From contig CP179201.1 in the NCBI GenBank assembly GCA_051201605.1, positions 1,426,001 to 1,490,000 of the forward strand: DNA of 64,000 bases, read 5' to 3'. The first letter of the stretch is position 1. Each line of letters opens with the position of its first letter. Source of the DNA: CABZJG01 sp902512685 (GTDB lineage Bacteria; Pseudomonadota; Alphaproteobacteria; Rhodobacterales; Rhodobacteraceae). Positions 46,288 through 55,555 of this stretch are shown here, one piece after another. The notes below the pieces were generated by a model that was given only the letters and a program-made list of their open reading frames with translations, had not been told where the DNA came from and did not search any database. Made by a program: the position numbers and the translations under genes.

Positions 46288-47535
46288 TCATGTCAATCCG
46301 ATGTCTTTCATAATGGCGGGGATCTGTTTCTTGACCTTGAAGAACCCAGCCGTGGCATGGGGCCAGATTGCACTATCCCAATCCCTGCGCCACTCAACCA
46401 GGCCTATTTCAGCCTCCTCCAAGGCGGGCATAGCTTCAAGTATCCAATCTCGCTGCGGACCGGTAGGAAGATAGGGGGTCGCGATTTGTGTCACGCCTAA
46501 GCGAGAGGCCCAGCGAGCTAGATCAGTGGGCTTTCCTGCTCGCAGCTCTGTTGCTTCCAGACCGATCCGCGAGGCAATATCGCTTAACGCACCTCGCTCA
46601 AATTCCTCAACCAATGGAGCAACGGGTCTTGGTGAGCGCAGGTGGCTTGCTACAAGTGTCGCACATCCGACGAAGTTCAGAGAGGACAGGTCAAAGTCTT
46701 CCGGGCGGCAGTCTTCTTCAGAGGCGAGTAGGACCGTTGGACGGTTTGGATCTGGGGCCTGCACGGTACGGATCGGTGTGACGCTTGGCAGGCCATCAGG
46801 TTCTTCGATTTCAAGACCCTGGACGACTTTGGCAAGCTCCACTGCGCGTGGATTAAAGCGATTGTTGGTGAACTTCGCGATATTCCAGGCTTGCGCATGA
46901 TAGGGTTTACCACGTGTATGTAGACCGGCCACCCAGCGCCATCCCAGTGTGTTTGACGCAGGATCGCCATCGAGGAGATGCCTGTAGAAGAAGTCCGCAC
47001 CCAATCGCCACGGTAGTTCAAGTGTGAAGATCCAAATTGAGGCGAACCACATGCGGGCATGGTTATGAAGGTAACCAGTCTCCACTAGTTCCTCTGCCCA
47101 GGTGTCAAAATAGTCGATCCCGGTTTGATAAGCCTCAGCAGCTTCCACACGTCTGCGAAGGTCGCGATCGCGATCGAGAGCCATTAGATCCCGTATCAAG
47201 CCCTCTCGGTACTGGTCCCACACAACCGGTCGCAGTTCCATCCAACCTTTGAAGTAACCACGCCAGAAGACCTCCTGAATGAACTTCTCAGCGCCTTCAG
47301 CGCCATGCTCGAGCACGGCGGTGACAACTGCGTCTTGCTCGAGCACAAGACGCCGTCGCAGGTATGGAGAAAGCATTGACACATCGCGGTGTTGGCCCAC
47401 CCCTCGATCATGATTGCGGCCGTTGGTGTAACGTTTGCCCATGCGAGGCGCGAATGCCCGAAGTGCAGCCTCACCGGCTGCTAGTGTTGGCGCAATCAGT
47501 TTTTTGTTGGAATTATCAAGCAGCATAGTTTCCAT
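46288..47535 (-). CDS. Photolyase/cryptochrome-like FAD protein, domain order reversed
   Basis: A 415-residue flavoprotein. The N-terminal 270 residues are a photolyase FAD-binding domain: RVEAAEAYQTGIDYFDTWAE, ETGYLHNHARMWFASIWIF, DPASNTLGWRWVAG, GKPYHAQAWNIAKF. The C-terminal 130 residues (PTVLLASEEDCRPED to HATAGFFKVKKQIP) resemble the alpha/beta antenna domain that in photolyases comes first (for example RWASRLGVTQIATPYLPTGP). So the domains seem swapped, as by circular permutation. DNA repair or light sensing is inferred from the family. Higher GC than the chemosensory cluster. Confidence 0.8.
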   Translation of the reverse strand: METMLLDNSNKKLIAPTLAAGEAALRAFAPRMGKRYTNGRNHDRGVGQHRDVSMLSPYLRRRLVLEQDAVVTAVLEHGAEGAEKFIQEVFWRGYFKGWMELRPVVWDQYREGLIRDLMALDRDRDLRRRVEAAEAYQTGIDYFDTWAEELVETGYLHNHARMWFASIWIFTLELPWRLGADFFYRHLLDGDPASNTLGWRWVAGLHTRGKPYHAQAWNIAKFTNNRFNPRAVELAKVVQGLEIEEPDGLPSVTPIRTVQAPDPNRPTVLLASEEDCRPEDFDLSSLNFVGCATLVASHLRSPRPVAPLVEEFERGALSDIASRIGLEATELRAGKPTDLARWASRLGVTQIATPYLPTGPQRDWILEAMPALEEAEIGLVEWRRDWDSAIWPHATAGFFKVKKQIPAIMKDIGLT

Positions 47536-47804
47536 CTCCTTTCAGGAAGTGAGAAGTAAGCTGAAATGCCGGTCTGTCCAATTGGAGGGCGATGAAGTGA
47601 GATAACCTCGGATGCCAACAATCACCCTTTTAAAGTCTCACAACATTAAGGCCGTTCGTTTTTTGCCCCGCTCTGCTGTTTGAAACGTCCAAACAAATTG
47701 ACGATGGTGCTTCCTTGAATTGCGATTTGATAGCTAAGCCGATTTGTTGAGGGTGGCTTTGGTAAACTAATCCAAAATCAATATCTGAGCAAAGTAAAGC
47801 GCGC

Positions 47805-48487
47805 TTTAGAGAGGCTCTGGCCAGAGAGAAACTGGAGCCGTGGCGCATGCATAACATTCTAATCAATCCCATATATATAGGAAAAATTAGACACAAACGG
47901 GATGTATATGAAGGCATTCACTCAGCCATTATAGATCACGAACAATTTGATCGGGTTCAGGACCAGCTGCAAAAGAGGTTAGTCATCAAAAGGGGCAAGC
48001 ATCCCTCTCGCGGGCCCCCTGCCTTTTTGGTTAGAAAAGTCTATGATGAGACAGGAGACAGATTAACACCGTCACGGTCCCAAAAGTCATCTGGACGGGT
48101 TATCAGGTACTATTCTCCAACCGCCTCATATCAGGCGGCGCTGATCCCACCGGGTGGCGCCTGCGGGCAGATATGCTGGAGCAATTGCTGAGTGATATTG
48201 TCGAGGCAAGACTTCAGGAAGCACTCACCCAGTTCAGGTTGGCACCGCAGATCAAGCCGCATGCGTTGGTTGAGGCCAAAAAGCGGTTAGAAAAACTCGA
48301 CACAAAGGCCATACTGGATTTAATCAAACAGGTTGATCTTAGTGAGACCACAGCGCGGATAGAACTGGATATCGATAAAGTAAGCTCTCTTATTCAAACA
48401 GAAATCAGCAAACTAGATTTGGAGCATTTGCGTATTGAAGAACCTGTCACGTTTCGCAAGCGCACGAATGGCACCAAGCTCACTTGA
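47805..48487 (+). pseudogene. Large serine recombinase C-terminal remnant, frameshifted
   Basis: The first frame (EPWRMHNILINPIYIGKIRHK, GIHSAIIDHEQFDRVQDQL) is the recombinase domain of a large serine recombinase. At about 48150 it shifts to the frame ADPTGWRLRADMLEQLLSDI and continues to the stop at 48487 with a helical tail. The N-terminal resolvase domain with the nucleophilic Ser is missing. Inactive remnant of a mobile element. Confidence 0.78.
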
Positions 48488-48539
48488 ATCTTTGTGAATT
48501 AAAATCTCGGAATAAAACTTGATCAGACATAGCCGCATA

Positions 48540-48584
48540 GCTAATTGCCAGGCTTATTGTGATACCGGTGGTTTATTCTGACAG
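48540..48584 (-). mobile_element. IS6-family terminal remnant (short)
   Basis: About 45 bp matching the ends at 23183, 50989 and 53225: CATAGCTAATTGCCAGG-like sequence and, at 48571-48584, GGTTTATTCTGACA. No coding part is left. Confidence 0.55.
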
Positions 48585-48588
48585 TACC

Positions 48589-49758
48589 TTATAACTCAAT
48601 TGGCAAACGACTCTCTGCCATTGTAACAAACCAACTACAGCCAAAGGGGATCACCTCATCATTAAACTCATAAGACGGGTTATGCAGATCAGCGCTATTG
48701 CCATTACCAATAAACAAATAAGCGCCAGGGCGCTCTAATAACATTTCGGAAAAGTCTTCTCCGCCCATTGTTGGATCAATGTCACGGTGTGCTACCCCAG
48801 ATACTGCTAGAGCGACCTCCGCAGCAAGATGAGCCTCAGTTGTGTGATTTATCAGCGCAGGTGGTCCCGAAAAATGAATTACATCAGCAACAGCTCCATA
48901 ACTAGCTGCCATCCTTGTTACCAAGTCGTCAATTCTTGCACGTACCAGCTGCTGCACTTCTGGCTTAAACGTTCTGACAGTGCCGCGCATGTGAACAGTC
49001 TCTGGGATAACATTGTAAGTGTCTGTCTCAGTGTGAAAGCTGCATACAGAAATCACTATGTTTTCAATTGGGTTTACATTGCGAGAGGCAATTGACTGCA
49101 GTGCCACAACAATTTGCGAGGCCACTAGTGTGGTGTCCACCCCCTTATGTGGCATCGCGCCGTGGCCACCTAAGCCTCGCACTATAATTTCAAACTTGTC
49201 AGGAGATGCCATCTGAGGACCATTTCGTACAGCAAACTCACCAACTGGAAGGCCAGGCATATTGTGCATCCCGTAGATCTCCGAGACGTTCCAAGTCTCC
49301 ATAAGACCTGCGTCGATCATAGCGCGTGCACCGCCACCGCCTTCTTCAGCAGGCTGGAAAGCCAACACAACTTTACCGTCAAAATTTCGAGTTTCCGCCA
49401 GATATTTTGCAGCACCCAAAAGCATTGATGTGTGCCCGTCATGACCGCAAGCATGCATTTTCCCGGGGACGGTCGACGCATGGGGCAGATGGTTTGCCTC
49501 TTGAATAGGTAGTGCATCCATATCTGCGCGAAACCCAATTATTTTACCAGAAGAATTGCATTTGCCTTGGATTACTCCAACCACACCGGTTTCACCAAAA
49601 CCCTCAACAACCTCATTACAACCAAACTCTTTTAATTTGCTTGCCACAAAAGCTGAAGTACGATGCTCTTGAAAGCGTAATTCGGGATAGGCATGAAAAT
49701 TACGTCGCCAAGTGGAAATCTCCGGCAGCAATTCAGCAAAACGATTAATGATAGCCAT
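48589..49758 (-). CDS. M20-family amidohydrolase (hippurate hydrolase type)
   Basis: A 389-residue metallo-amidohydrolase that cleaves an N-acyl amino acid or similar amide. The dinuclear metal ligands are visible: HACGHDGHTSML, PAEEGGGGA with the catalytic Glu, GMHNMPGLPVG, and HNPSYEFND near the C-terminus. The dimerisation domain lies between (GLGGHGAMPHKGVD). ATG 49758 was chosen because it follows TGGAG and the family N-terminus begins near AELLPEISTWRRNFHAYPE; the frame stays open 66 codons further but that part has no homology. Its stop lies 4 bp from an IS6 end. Confidence 0.88.
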   Translation of the reverse strand: MAIINRFAELLPEISTWRRNFHAYPELRFQEHRTSAFVASKLKEFGCNEVVEGFGETGVVGVIQGKCNSSGKIIGFRADMDALPIQEANHLPHASTVPGKMHACGHDGHTSMLLGAAKYLAETRNFDGKVVLAFQPAEEGGGGARAMIDAGLMETWNVSEIYGMHNMPGLPVGEFAVRNGPQMASPDKFEIIVRGLGGHGAMPHKGVDTTLVASQIVVALQSIASRNVNPIENIVISVCSFHTETDTYNVIPETVHMRGTVRTFKPEVQQLVRARIDDLVTRMAASYGAVADVIHFSGPPALINHTTEAHLAAEVALAVSGVAHRDIDPTMGGEDFSEMLLERPGAYLFIGNGNSADLHNPSYEFNDEVIPFGCSWFVTMAESRLPIEL

Positions 49759-50042
49759 AGGTTTACTCCACTTAAGTGCACGTTCACACTGCCTAGCCCC
49801 ATCTGATTGGTCCAAGACGATTGTTAGTGCATGATTGGCCTTTGGTCCATCGGTATGATGGTTTCGGGTGCTGGTGGACGATTGCTCAACCTTAGGGGAA
49901 AAGGTAATCAGGAAACTGCTCACGATGTTATTGACGATTGGATTTTCTGGCGGCATTGTTTGCTGGAGTGAATGACCAGCCTTTTCCTGAGTTAGTCCGT
50001 CGGTATCTGCAAGAGGCCTCAGAAAAGCTCAGGCCGGGAGCT

Positions 50043-50318
50043 TCAAGTCCGTCCGCTATGCCCTGGAGCTGTGTTGTTACGTTTCGCAGCTTCAAATGTA
50101 CCCACCGTAATAACAATCGCCGCGAGTAATAAACCGTGGAAAATAGCACTAATGCCAAACACTATGAAACTTCCTATACAGAGCGAAAAAACTACACACC
50201 ACATCCATGCAAGTAATTGTAAGATCATGTGTCGTGTGCTTATGTCTGGAATGTTTTTCAAAGGACTTTTCTCGGCATCCATTACAGAATGCCAACAATC
50301 GTAAACCCACTTATTCAT
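50043..50318 (-). CDS. Small two-helix membrane protein (91 aa)
   Basis: ATG 50318 follows TAGGAGATAACA, a strong Shine-Dalgarno. Two transmembrane helices are predicted by eye, about 31-53 (LQLLAWMWCVVFSLCIGSF) and 55-76 (GISAIFHGLLLAAIVITVG). The N-terminus is hydrophilic and the C-terminus basic. Family not recognised, function unknown. Confidence 0.6.
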   Translation of the reverse strand: MNKWVYDCWHSVMDAEKSPLKNIPDISTRHMILQLLAWMWCVVFSLCIGSFIVFGISAIFHGLLLAAIVITVGTFEAAKRNNTAPGHSGRT

Positions 50319-50584
50319 TGTTATCTCCTAGTTAATTTAAGGTGCCACATTGGCACATGGGATTTTAGGTCTGGTGGTCGTTTACAAAGATTTTTACAGC
50401 TTGGGAGAGATTAAAAAAACCAGTTGTCTAGCGTAGCAACTTCAGTGATGAAATGATTGATTAAAACAGCGCACTTAGATTCGAGACAATCCTCAGTCTA
50501 AAGGTTATTTACTGTTATTCTTACACTGAAGCCATAAATTGGTTTTTCCAAACACCCGCACCTTTAAGCTGAATTTATATAACG

Positions 50585-50710
50585 CTACGCGGCTTTTTCA
50601 GCCTTGTTTGCCTCATAGGCCGCCTTCCTCTCCCGGTACTTTTCCTCAGAAAGGTTATGCCACCCAACGCAGTTTTCCGTCGGTGACCGTCCACATGTAC
50701 AATCGCTCAT
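50585..50710 (-). CDS. 41-residue CDGSH-like metal-binding miniprotein
   Basis: ATG 50710 follows AGGAGGCAACAGCT. The product begins MSDCTCGRSPTENCVGWHNL and ends in a charged helix (SEEKYRERKAAYEANKAEKA). The C-x-C-x2-S...C-x-G-x-H arrangement closely resembles the 3Cys-1His iron-sulfur site of CDGSH proteins, one residue shorter. It could bind a 2Fe-2S cluster or zinc. No partner evident. Confidence 0.6.
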   Translation of the reverse strand: MSDCTCGRSPTENCVGWHNLSEEKYRERKAAYEANKAEKAA

Positions 50711-50988
50711 AGCTGTTGCCTCCTAAGTAGTAGCTAATATGAATACGTTAGGTTTGGCTAAATGGATTATTTATAGTGCAGGGTCGCCGTTATTAATCCA
50801 TTTTTGGATTTCTGAAGGCCCGGGGCCAAGCATTCGTCTATTAAGGGCAATTTTAAGTTGCTGCGCAAGTTGAACCAAAACAACTGCCCTGTGACTCATA
50901 TCGCAAATTAAGATAACAGAACTGCTAAATTCACTCGCTCTCGAGCCACATCGTACAACTCACCGGGCTGCGACATCTCCAAGGGCTT
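50711..50988. other. Intergenic, nothing recognised
   Basis: Upstream of the miniprotein gene. No gene, terminator or repeat that I can support up to the IS6 remnant. Confidence 0.3.
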
Positions 50989-51110
50989 TGTCAGAATAAA
51001 CCACCTTGCCCACAATAGGCCCGGCAATTAGCTATGCGGCTATGCACAATCAACTCTCCTTCCGCTACTTTAAGCCAGTCCTGAGATCATCCAGCTTGCA
51101 GTAATGCTTC
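50989..51110 (+). mobile_element. IS6-family transposase N-terminal remnant with IR end
   Basis: Starts with TGTCAGAATAAACC (about 50990) and runs into MHNQLSFRYFKP, then a frameshift relative to the intact FRYFKTSPEII. It abuts copy 3 of the three-copy repeat, as at copy 1. Confidence 0.65.
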
Positions 51111-51600
51111 ATGCAATGGCACGGTATCCATCCAGTGATCCACCTCTAACCCTCAGCCAATGTAGGTAGTGTAGGCAATGTAGGCATTTTGGAAAACTTT
51201 TCTGGGGACATTCTCTGGGGACTTTTCGGATTTGCCTACATTCCCTACACTATTATCTCTCTTCTTTAACGAGGAAGGTGTAATAATATATAAGGCAAAC
51301 CCTCGTATAAGCTGGATACACAAGCAGCCTCCAACCACTGGTCAGATAAAACAGTCAAGATCGGGTATTAGGGTAGATGTACCAAGTTGACGATTACCAA
51401 ACCCCAATCGCAGGTCATGGCTTGTATACGATACCCGGGTATAGGGGGGTGGCACTTGCAGGGGGCCTAATCGTAGACCAAACCGTAGACCAAATTACGC
51501 CTGTTGCAGGAACCATAATGAGGCAGTAGCCTTGTTTTGTGGGGTTAATGCGTTGGGTCGTTTCCTACCGGAGGAACCATCACCTCCCCAGTGCGCCACT
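51107..51600 (-). repeat. Three-copy repeat with inverted 9-bp arrays (copy 3)
   Basis: Inverted relative to copies 1 and 2, nearly identical to copy 2 over about 480 bp including the flanking GGGGAGG end and ACCCAACGCATTAACC. Two and three 9-bp units on the two arms. Confidence 0.82.
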
Positions 51601-51611
51601 TATCATCAGAC

Positions 51612-51707
51612 TTAAGCAGTCTACTGATAGATAACCTACTGATAACATTATCATAAATAGTATTTCCTTCGTATTGGGCTGGAGAGAGTGTTGACCAGAT
51701 TACTCAA
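51612..51707 (+). repeat. Displaced copy of the integrase upstream region
   Basis: Matches the reverse complement of about 62496-62600, the leader of the intact integrase, including the tandem CTACTGATA-type units in CTGATAGATAACCTACTGAT. Here it reads rightward straight into the 3' end of a GNAT gene, so the junction is not the original one. Confidence 0.7.
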
Positions 51708-52139
51708 TTAAATCTTCCTAACCCACTCAAAACATATTTCCTCAATGCCATCACTGCCTATTTTTTCGTTACCAAGTATTTTGAAACCTTCCCGCAAATA
51801 AAACCTATGAGCAGCAGTGTTGGCAGAATGTGACCAAAGCTTAATATAGGACTTCCCCAATTTGACCTGATCCAAAAGAGCCTTTCCCAGACCGATACCC
51901 GGATGAGATACATAAAGACCCATTATTTGCTGAGCCTCCACATTGAACGATAAATACCCAACCACTGGGTCGCCTATTACCCAAAACTCACGCTTTGGTA
52001 TCCCGTCCTTTATCATTTGGGCAATCAAATCCGGAGGATGAATGCGAGGCATCCATTTTGTATTATCAATCCAACTATTAACTATTGCCGAACAAGTTGG
52101 TGCGTCAGATGATTTTGCTAAGCGTAACAAATGATCCAC
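51708..52139 (-). CDS. GNAT acetyltransferase (duplicate of 60896-61324)
   Basis: A 143-residue acetyltransferase with the acetyl-CoA motif region LYVSHPGIGLGKALLDQVKL and NTAAHRFYLREGFKILG. Start GTG at 52139, 9 bp after the integrase stop. It differs from the copy at 60896 only at the extreme C-terminus (ends VRKI instead of VGK). Substrate unknown; association with the integrase in both places suggests it travels with the element. Confidence 0.82.
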   Translation of the reverse strand: MDHLLRLAKSSDAPTCSAIVNSWIDNTKWMPRIHPPDLIAQMIKDGIPKREFWVIGDPVVGYLSFNVEAQQIMGLYVSHPGIGLGKALLDQVKLGKSYIKLWSHSANTAAHRFYLREGFKILGNEKIGSDGIEEICFEWVRKI

Positions 52140-52148
52140 AGTTGTGCC

Positions 52149-52808
52149 TTAAACTCTATCGAAAACATCCAATTTATTTACCCAATTTAGGCAAACTTCA
52201 ATTGAATACCCCTCACCATAACCCTGCCCAACGCCTTCAGTTGCCCAACCGCCTATTTGATCGATAACATCAGACGGACATTCCACTGCCCTGAGCCTGT
52301 CTCTCATCGAATGCCTAAAGCTGTGCGTTGTGCATCCCTCAGGCACGTACTGATGCAGCCATTTGTTCAATGCAGCACTGGCTGAGTTTGAATTTGTAGT
52401 GTCCTTTCTGTTGTATCTGGGGAAAGCATAAGGGCTGTCTGCAAAGGCCTCTGAGAGCCGTCGTGCCGCCCACAGAGAAACCCCTACAAGCGGTATATCT
52501 CGTAGACTGCCAGAGGTCTTAAGAGGCCTCCATGAATGTGGCTTCAGGCTTATATGGGGTATGTCTGTATCTAGGATTATATCGCTCTTGAGCAGCCCAG
52601 CGCCTTCTGCCAAGCGCATTCCTGTATCTGATATCAAAGCCACCAGCCATCTTAGGTCATCATCTATTGTTCTGCATAGGTGCTGTACCTTGAGGATATC
52701 ATCTATCGGTATTGGGAGGCGTTTGCTTACTCCAGCAGATCTATCAAAGTACATTCCTACAAAGGGGTCAGGGATGAGGGACGGGTCCGCTATAGTGGTT
52801 CGGCTCAT
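52149..52808 (-). pseudogene. Tyrosine recombinase, N-terminally truncated copy
   Basis: Retains the catalytic domain: DTGMRLAEGAG (Arg), HSFRHSMRDRL and Tyr in GQGYGEGYS. The first half of the gene is missing; homology to the 61334 integrase begins at DPFVGMYFD, where the DNA breaks into unrelated sequence. From 52149 to about 52669 it is essentially identical to the intact copy; from there to the break it is only about three quarters identical. Unlikely to bind arm sites. Confidence 0.82.
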
Positions 52809-52866
52809 GCTGTGCCCTCCCAGTCAGGCGGCCTGATCGCATCCACGATTTCTCTCTTTTGCGCAT

Positions 52867-52950
52867 CGCTGATGCGACCGAAATTCAATAATACTGTTTA
52901 TTATCGGTATCTTAGGGAGGTATCTTTTTAAAAAAGCGGCCCCAAAAGCG
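52867..52950 (+). repeat. Diverged direct repeat (mate of 36681-36765)
   Basis: GCGACCGAAATTCAATAATAC, TTATTATCGGTATCTTAGGG and AAAAAGCGG segments align with the mate. It lies between the truncated integrase and an IS6 remnant. Confidence 0.5.
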
Positions 52951-53015
52951 GTCTTTACCTGTAAAAAAGAGCTTTTTGATCTCGCATGAGAACTTAGGGC
53001 CAAACCGTTGCATCA

Positions 53016-53225
53016 TTACCGAACAGATTCATAGCTTAAATCCTCCCCTGGTTCATCAAGCAGGTCTTCTAAGTTCCTTGGTAAGAGTGGAAATCTCACA
53101 TACAGCATTACTGCAAGCTGGATAATCTCTGGACTGGTTTTGAAATAGCGGAAGGAAACAGGGTTATGCATAGCTGGGTAGCTAATTGCCAGGCCTTCTA
53201 GAGGCAAGGAGGTTTATTCTGACAA
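53016..53225 (-). mobile_element. IS6-family transposase N-terminal fragment with IR end
   Basis: The longest of the four remnants. Frame with FRYFKTSPEIIQLAVMLYVR, FPLLPRNLEDLLDEPGED and SYESVR, the IS6/IS26-family N-terminal HTH region, about 55 codons. The IR-like TGTCAGAATAAACC is at about 53211-53224. The DDE catalytic domain is absent. Confidence 0.75.
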
Positions 53226-53410
53226 GACCATAAAGCTGCTTTTTTCAAACAAACATTACTGAGGGAAAACCTTTTGCTTGAGCGCTTAAACACACAGGGG
53301 GGGGGCAAAAAACGAACGGCTGTAATGGTGTAAGGATAGTGGACGCACGTTTTTTTGGAAAAGGTTCGATTGTTCGGAGCTTGACTCAAATCATCAATTA
53401 TCGTGTGAAC

Positions 53411-54649
53411 CTATCTCAATAAAATACGACGAGCAGCACCGCGGCTGGTTTTCATAAATTCCTCGAACTCGCCATAAAAGTCGTCAGGTGTCATATCGAA
53501 TGCGATTTCAAACGCTCCTTCCCAACCATGTTTTTCAATGTTCGGATAGAACGCCTTTAACAATACGTCACGATCAGTTTTATTGATCAAATAAGCTGTT
53601 GCCCATGCACCACCTTGATAAAAGAAGAAGTTACACGGTGAATTATACTCAGCTGACGGCATTTGTTTTACACAATTGTGTTTCTTGTCATCTCTTTTTA
53701 TTTTTTCAAAATCACTTACCATCACGTCACGATAATCAAACGATCTTGGCCACCTCTTTAGTTTGCCTTCTCGCACCAATTTAGATTGCGTGATGTATGA
53801 CATGTAAGTTGCGGCTCCTTCCATGAACCACATTGGTCCTAGCGCCCTGTCCCTTGCGGATCTTTCTAAAAATCGACTATGGGCGTGTTGAACTCCATGA
53901 AAATATTCATGGAGAATAGTTATCTGCTCCCATTGCCCTTTAACGCGTAATTTTTTTTCAAAACCCAGAGGCATTGAGCTCGAAAATCGGTGTATGCCCC
54001 AATCCATACCCCCATTATGGCCAGCGTTACCACTTGGCCTCCCGCTCTTAAGCGCCCCTGCTCCAATTTCTTGATATGTGGTCAAGCCATGGTCCCCTTC
54101 CCGGGTCTCACGCTGATAACAAGAGTTATAATCCCAATCGCGTCTGTCTGAGCGGCGCTTGCAAAATTGTTTCGCTAAATTTAGTGCCGCTTGTCGATCT
54201 GCTCCGAGCACCCAATACTCAACTGGTCCATAGTTCCCCCATTCGTCGGCTCCTGCATCTAGAGTGTTTTCAATTTCAACCTTTGTTTGGTACTTGAGAT
54301 CAGCTGCAATAAACACTTCAGCTGGGCAGCTCACCTCTCTCGACCAAGATTTTGCAAGCATTCTACTGGACCTGGAGTGGGGTTTCGCAACACACCTAAC
54401 ACTTTTAATTTTAAGAAGCTTTAGCTCATTTTGATCTAATGTCCCGTCGAATGACTGCCCTTTTGAAGACATGAATTGTTCGAGTGCGGATTGGGTATTC
54501 CTCCCCCAAAGTCCGTCTGCAACTCCTGGATTATATCCCAAATCTAACAACTTTTCCTGAACCGCTTTTACTCTAGCATCGGCAAAAACGACCTGTGGTG
54601 TAATAACTAAACTTATCGTTAATATCAGAGCCTTAAATTTATGAAGCAC
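53411..54649 (-). CDS. Secreted peptidoglycan-binding HEYFH protein (copy 2)
   Basis: A 412-residue exported protein. Signal peptide ends VVFA (about 23). PG_binding_1 domain 25-80 (VQEKLLDLGYNPGVADGLWG). A Cys-containing middle region (SVRCVAKPH, SCPAEVFIAADLKY, DEWGNYGPVEYWVLGAD) is shared with copy 3 but not copy 1. HEYFH at 247-251 and WFMEGAATYM with Glu277 form a gluzincin-type zinc site. Inferred role: cell-wall-associated metallopeptidase. It lies on the same strand as the cyclase at 56865, with two unrelated genes between. Confidence 0.78.
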   Translation of the reverse strand: MLHKFKALILTISLVITPQVVFADARVKAVQEKLLDLGYNPGVADGLWGRNTQSALEQFMSSKGQSFDGTLDQNELKLLKIKSVRCVAKPHSRSSRMLAKSWSREVSCPAEVFIAADLKYQTKVEIENTLDAGADEWGNYGPVEYWVLGADRQAALNLAKQFCKRRSDRRDWDYNSCYQRETREGDHGLTTYQEIGAGALKSGRPSGNAGHNGGMDWGIHRFSSSMPLGFEKKLRVKGQWEQITILHEYFHGVQHAHSRFLERSARDRALGPMWFMEGAATYMSYITQSKLVREGKLKRWPRSFDYRDVMVSDFEKIKRDDKKHNCVKQMPSAEYNSPCNFFFYQGGAWATAYLINKTDRDVLLKAFYPNIEKHGWEGAFEIAFDMTPDDFYGEFEEFMKTSRGAARRILLR

Positions 54650-54814
54650 AGCATAACCTTTTTTATTGTGTTAGTATTGTGGCCCAATGCTAACGTTAAT
54701 TGTCTTCTCTGTTTCCTTCTTCAATTTCCCTAGTCTTCGCTAGGTGGAACCGTAGGCTAGCACCTGAATCGATTCCTTCAAATTTGTAGAGGCCATTCAG
54801 AAAGCGTATCTAAT

Positions 54815-55270
54815 TTAAAGATAGAAAACCAGTAAGCTTAACAAAGTCACAAATGATAATGTCCCATAATATGTTCCACTTTGTCCAAAAAGCTTTAAAA
54901 ATAATTCGACCAATCCTTTTCCCCTGAAATACTTTGCATCATCCGCAACCAAATTACTAACGCTCTGCGGTCCAAAGTCTGCTTCCATTGTTTGCCAAGA
55001 CGTTCGCCCAGTTAACCGTTTCCATGCCTTATAGTAGGCATAGCCGATCCAAAAAAAGCCCGCCAAAGTAAGGACAGGTTGGTCCTCAACCCACATCAAA
55101 TGCGTAATGTAGCCATAAGCGCCACAAAGCACGATGATACTATATGCGCCATATTCAAATTTATAGGATCGGAACGCAAAGCCTCGAATATAAATTTGCA
55201 GCCAAAATATAGCGGCAAAGATAACAAGAATAATTTGTGTAATGTGGAAACTATTTAATTCGTCAGTCAA
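54815..55270 (-). CDS. Small membrane protein, unknown
   Basis: A 151-residue protein with about four hydrophobic helices (ITQIILVIFAAIFWLQIYI, YGAYSIIVLCGAYGYI, VLTLAGFFWIGYAYY, and a C-terminal LSFVTLLSLLVFYL) and a hydrophilic stretch between the third and fourth. No family recognised. Codon composition and hydrophobic pattern support a real gene. Confidence 0.65.
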   Translation of the reverse strand: MTDELNSFHITQIILVIFAAIFWLQIYIRGFAFRSYKFEYGAYSIIVLCGAYGYITHLMWVEDQPVLTLAGFFWIGYAYYKAWKRLTGRTSWQTMEADFGPQSVSNLVADDAKYFRGKGLVELFLKLFGQSGTYYGTLSFVTLLSLLVFYL

Positions 55271-55555
55271 TGAACAAGCCTACGTTATTTAATAGGCTAC
55301 CTTTGTAGCAAACCAATCGATCTCAATAAATGCTTTTGTGGTGAGTGGTTGGTAATGTGTGGTGGGGTGGGGATACTGGTGGAAGGTGTGGAACATGTGG
55401 AAGGTTTCGGAGAATGGAGAGGGCTAGCTACATGAGATAGATGTCACTGTGTGGACGGTAGACCAAATTAAAAAAGAAATACTTGCCCATTGGTTTAACA
55501 AATTAAACCGCCCCGCACTTGGCTAGCTTTGGTTAAGTCTGGTTTGAAAGCTATA
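55271..55555. other. Intergenic, small hairpin only
   Basis: G- and T-rich sequence with a 7-bp hairpin (GGTTTAA-CAAA-TTAAACC, 55492-55509) near the 3' end of the GST gene. It has no T-run, so I do not call it a terminator. Confidence 0.3.

Noticed and set aside
49759..49956. 66-codon upstream extension of the amidohydrolase
   Set aside because: No homology, and a good Shine-Dalgarno precedes the family-consistent start at 49758.
55492..55509. Hairpin near the GST gene end as a terminator
   Set aside because: AT-rich 7-bp stem without a T-run.
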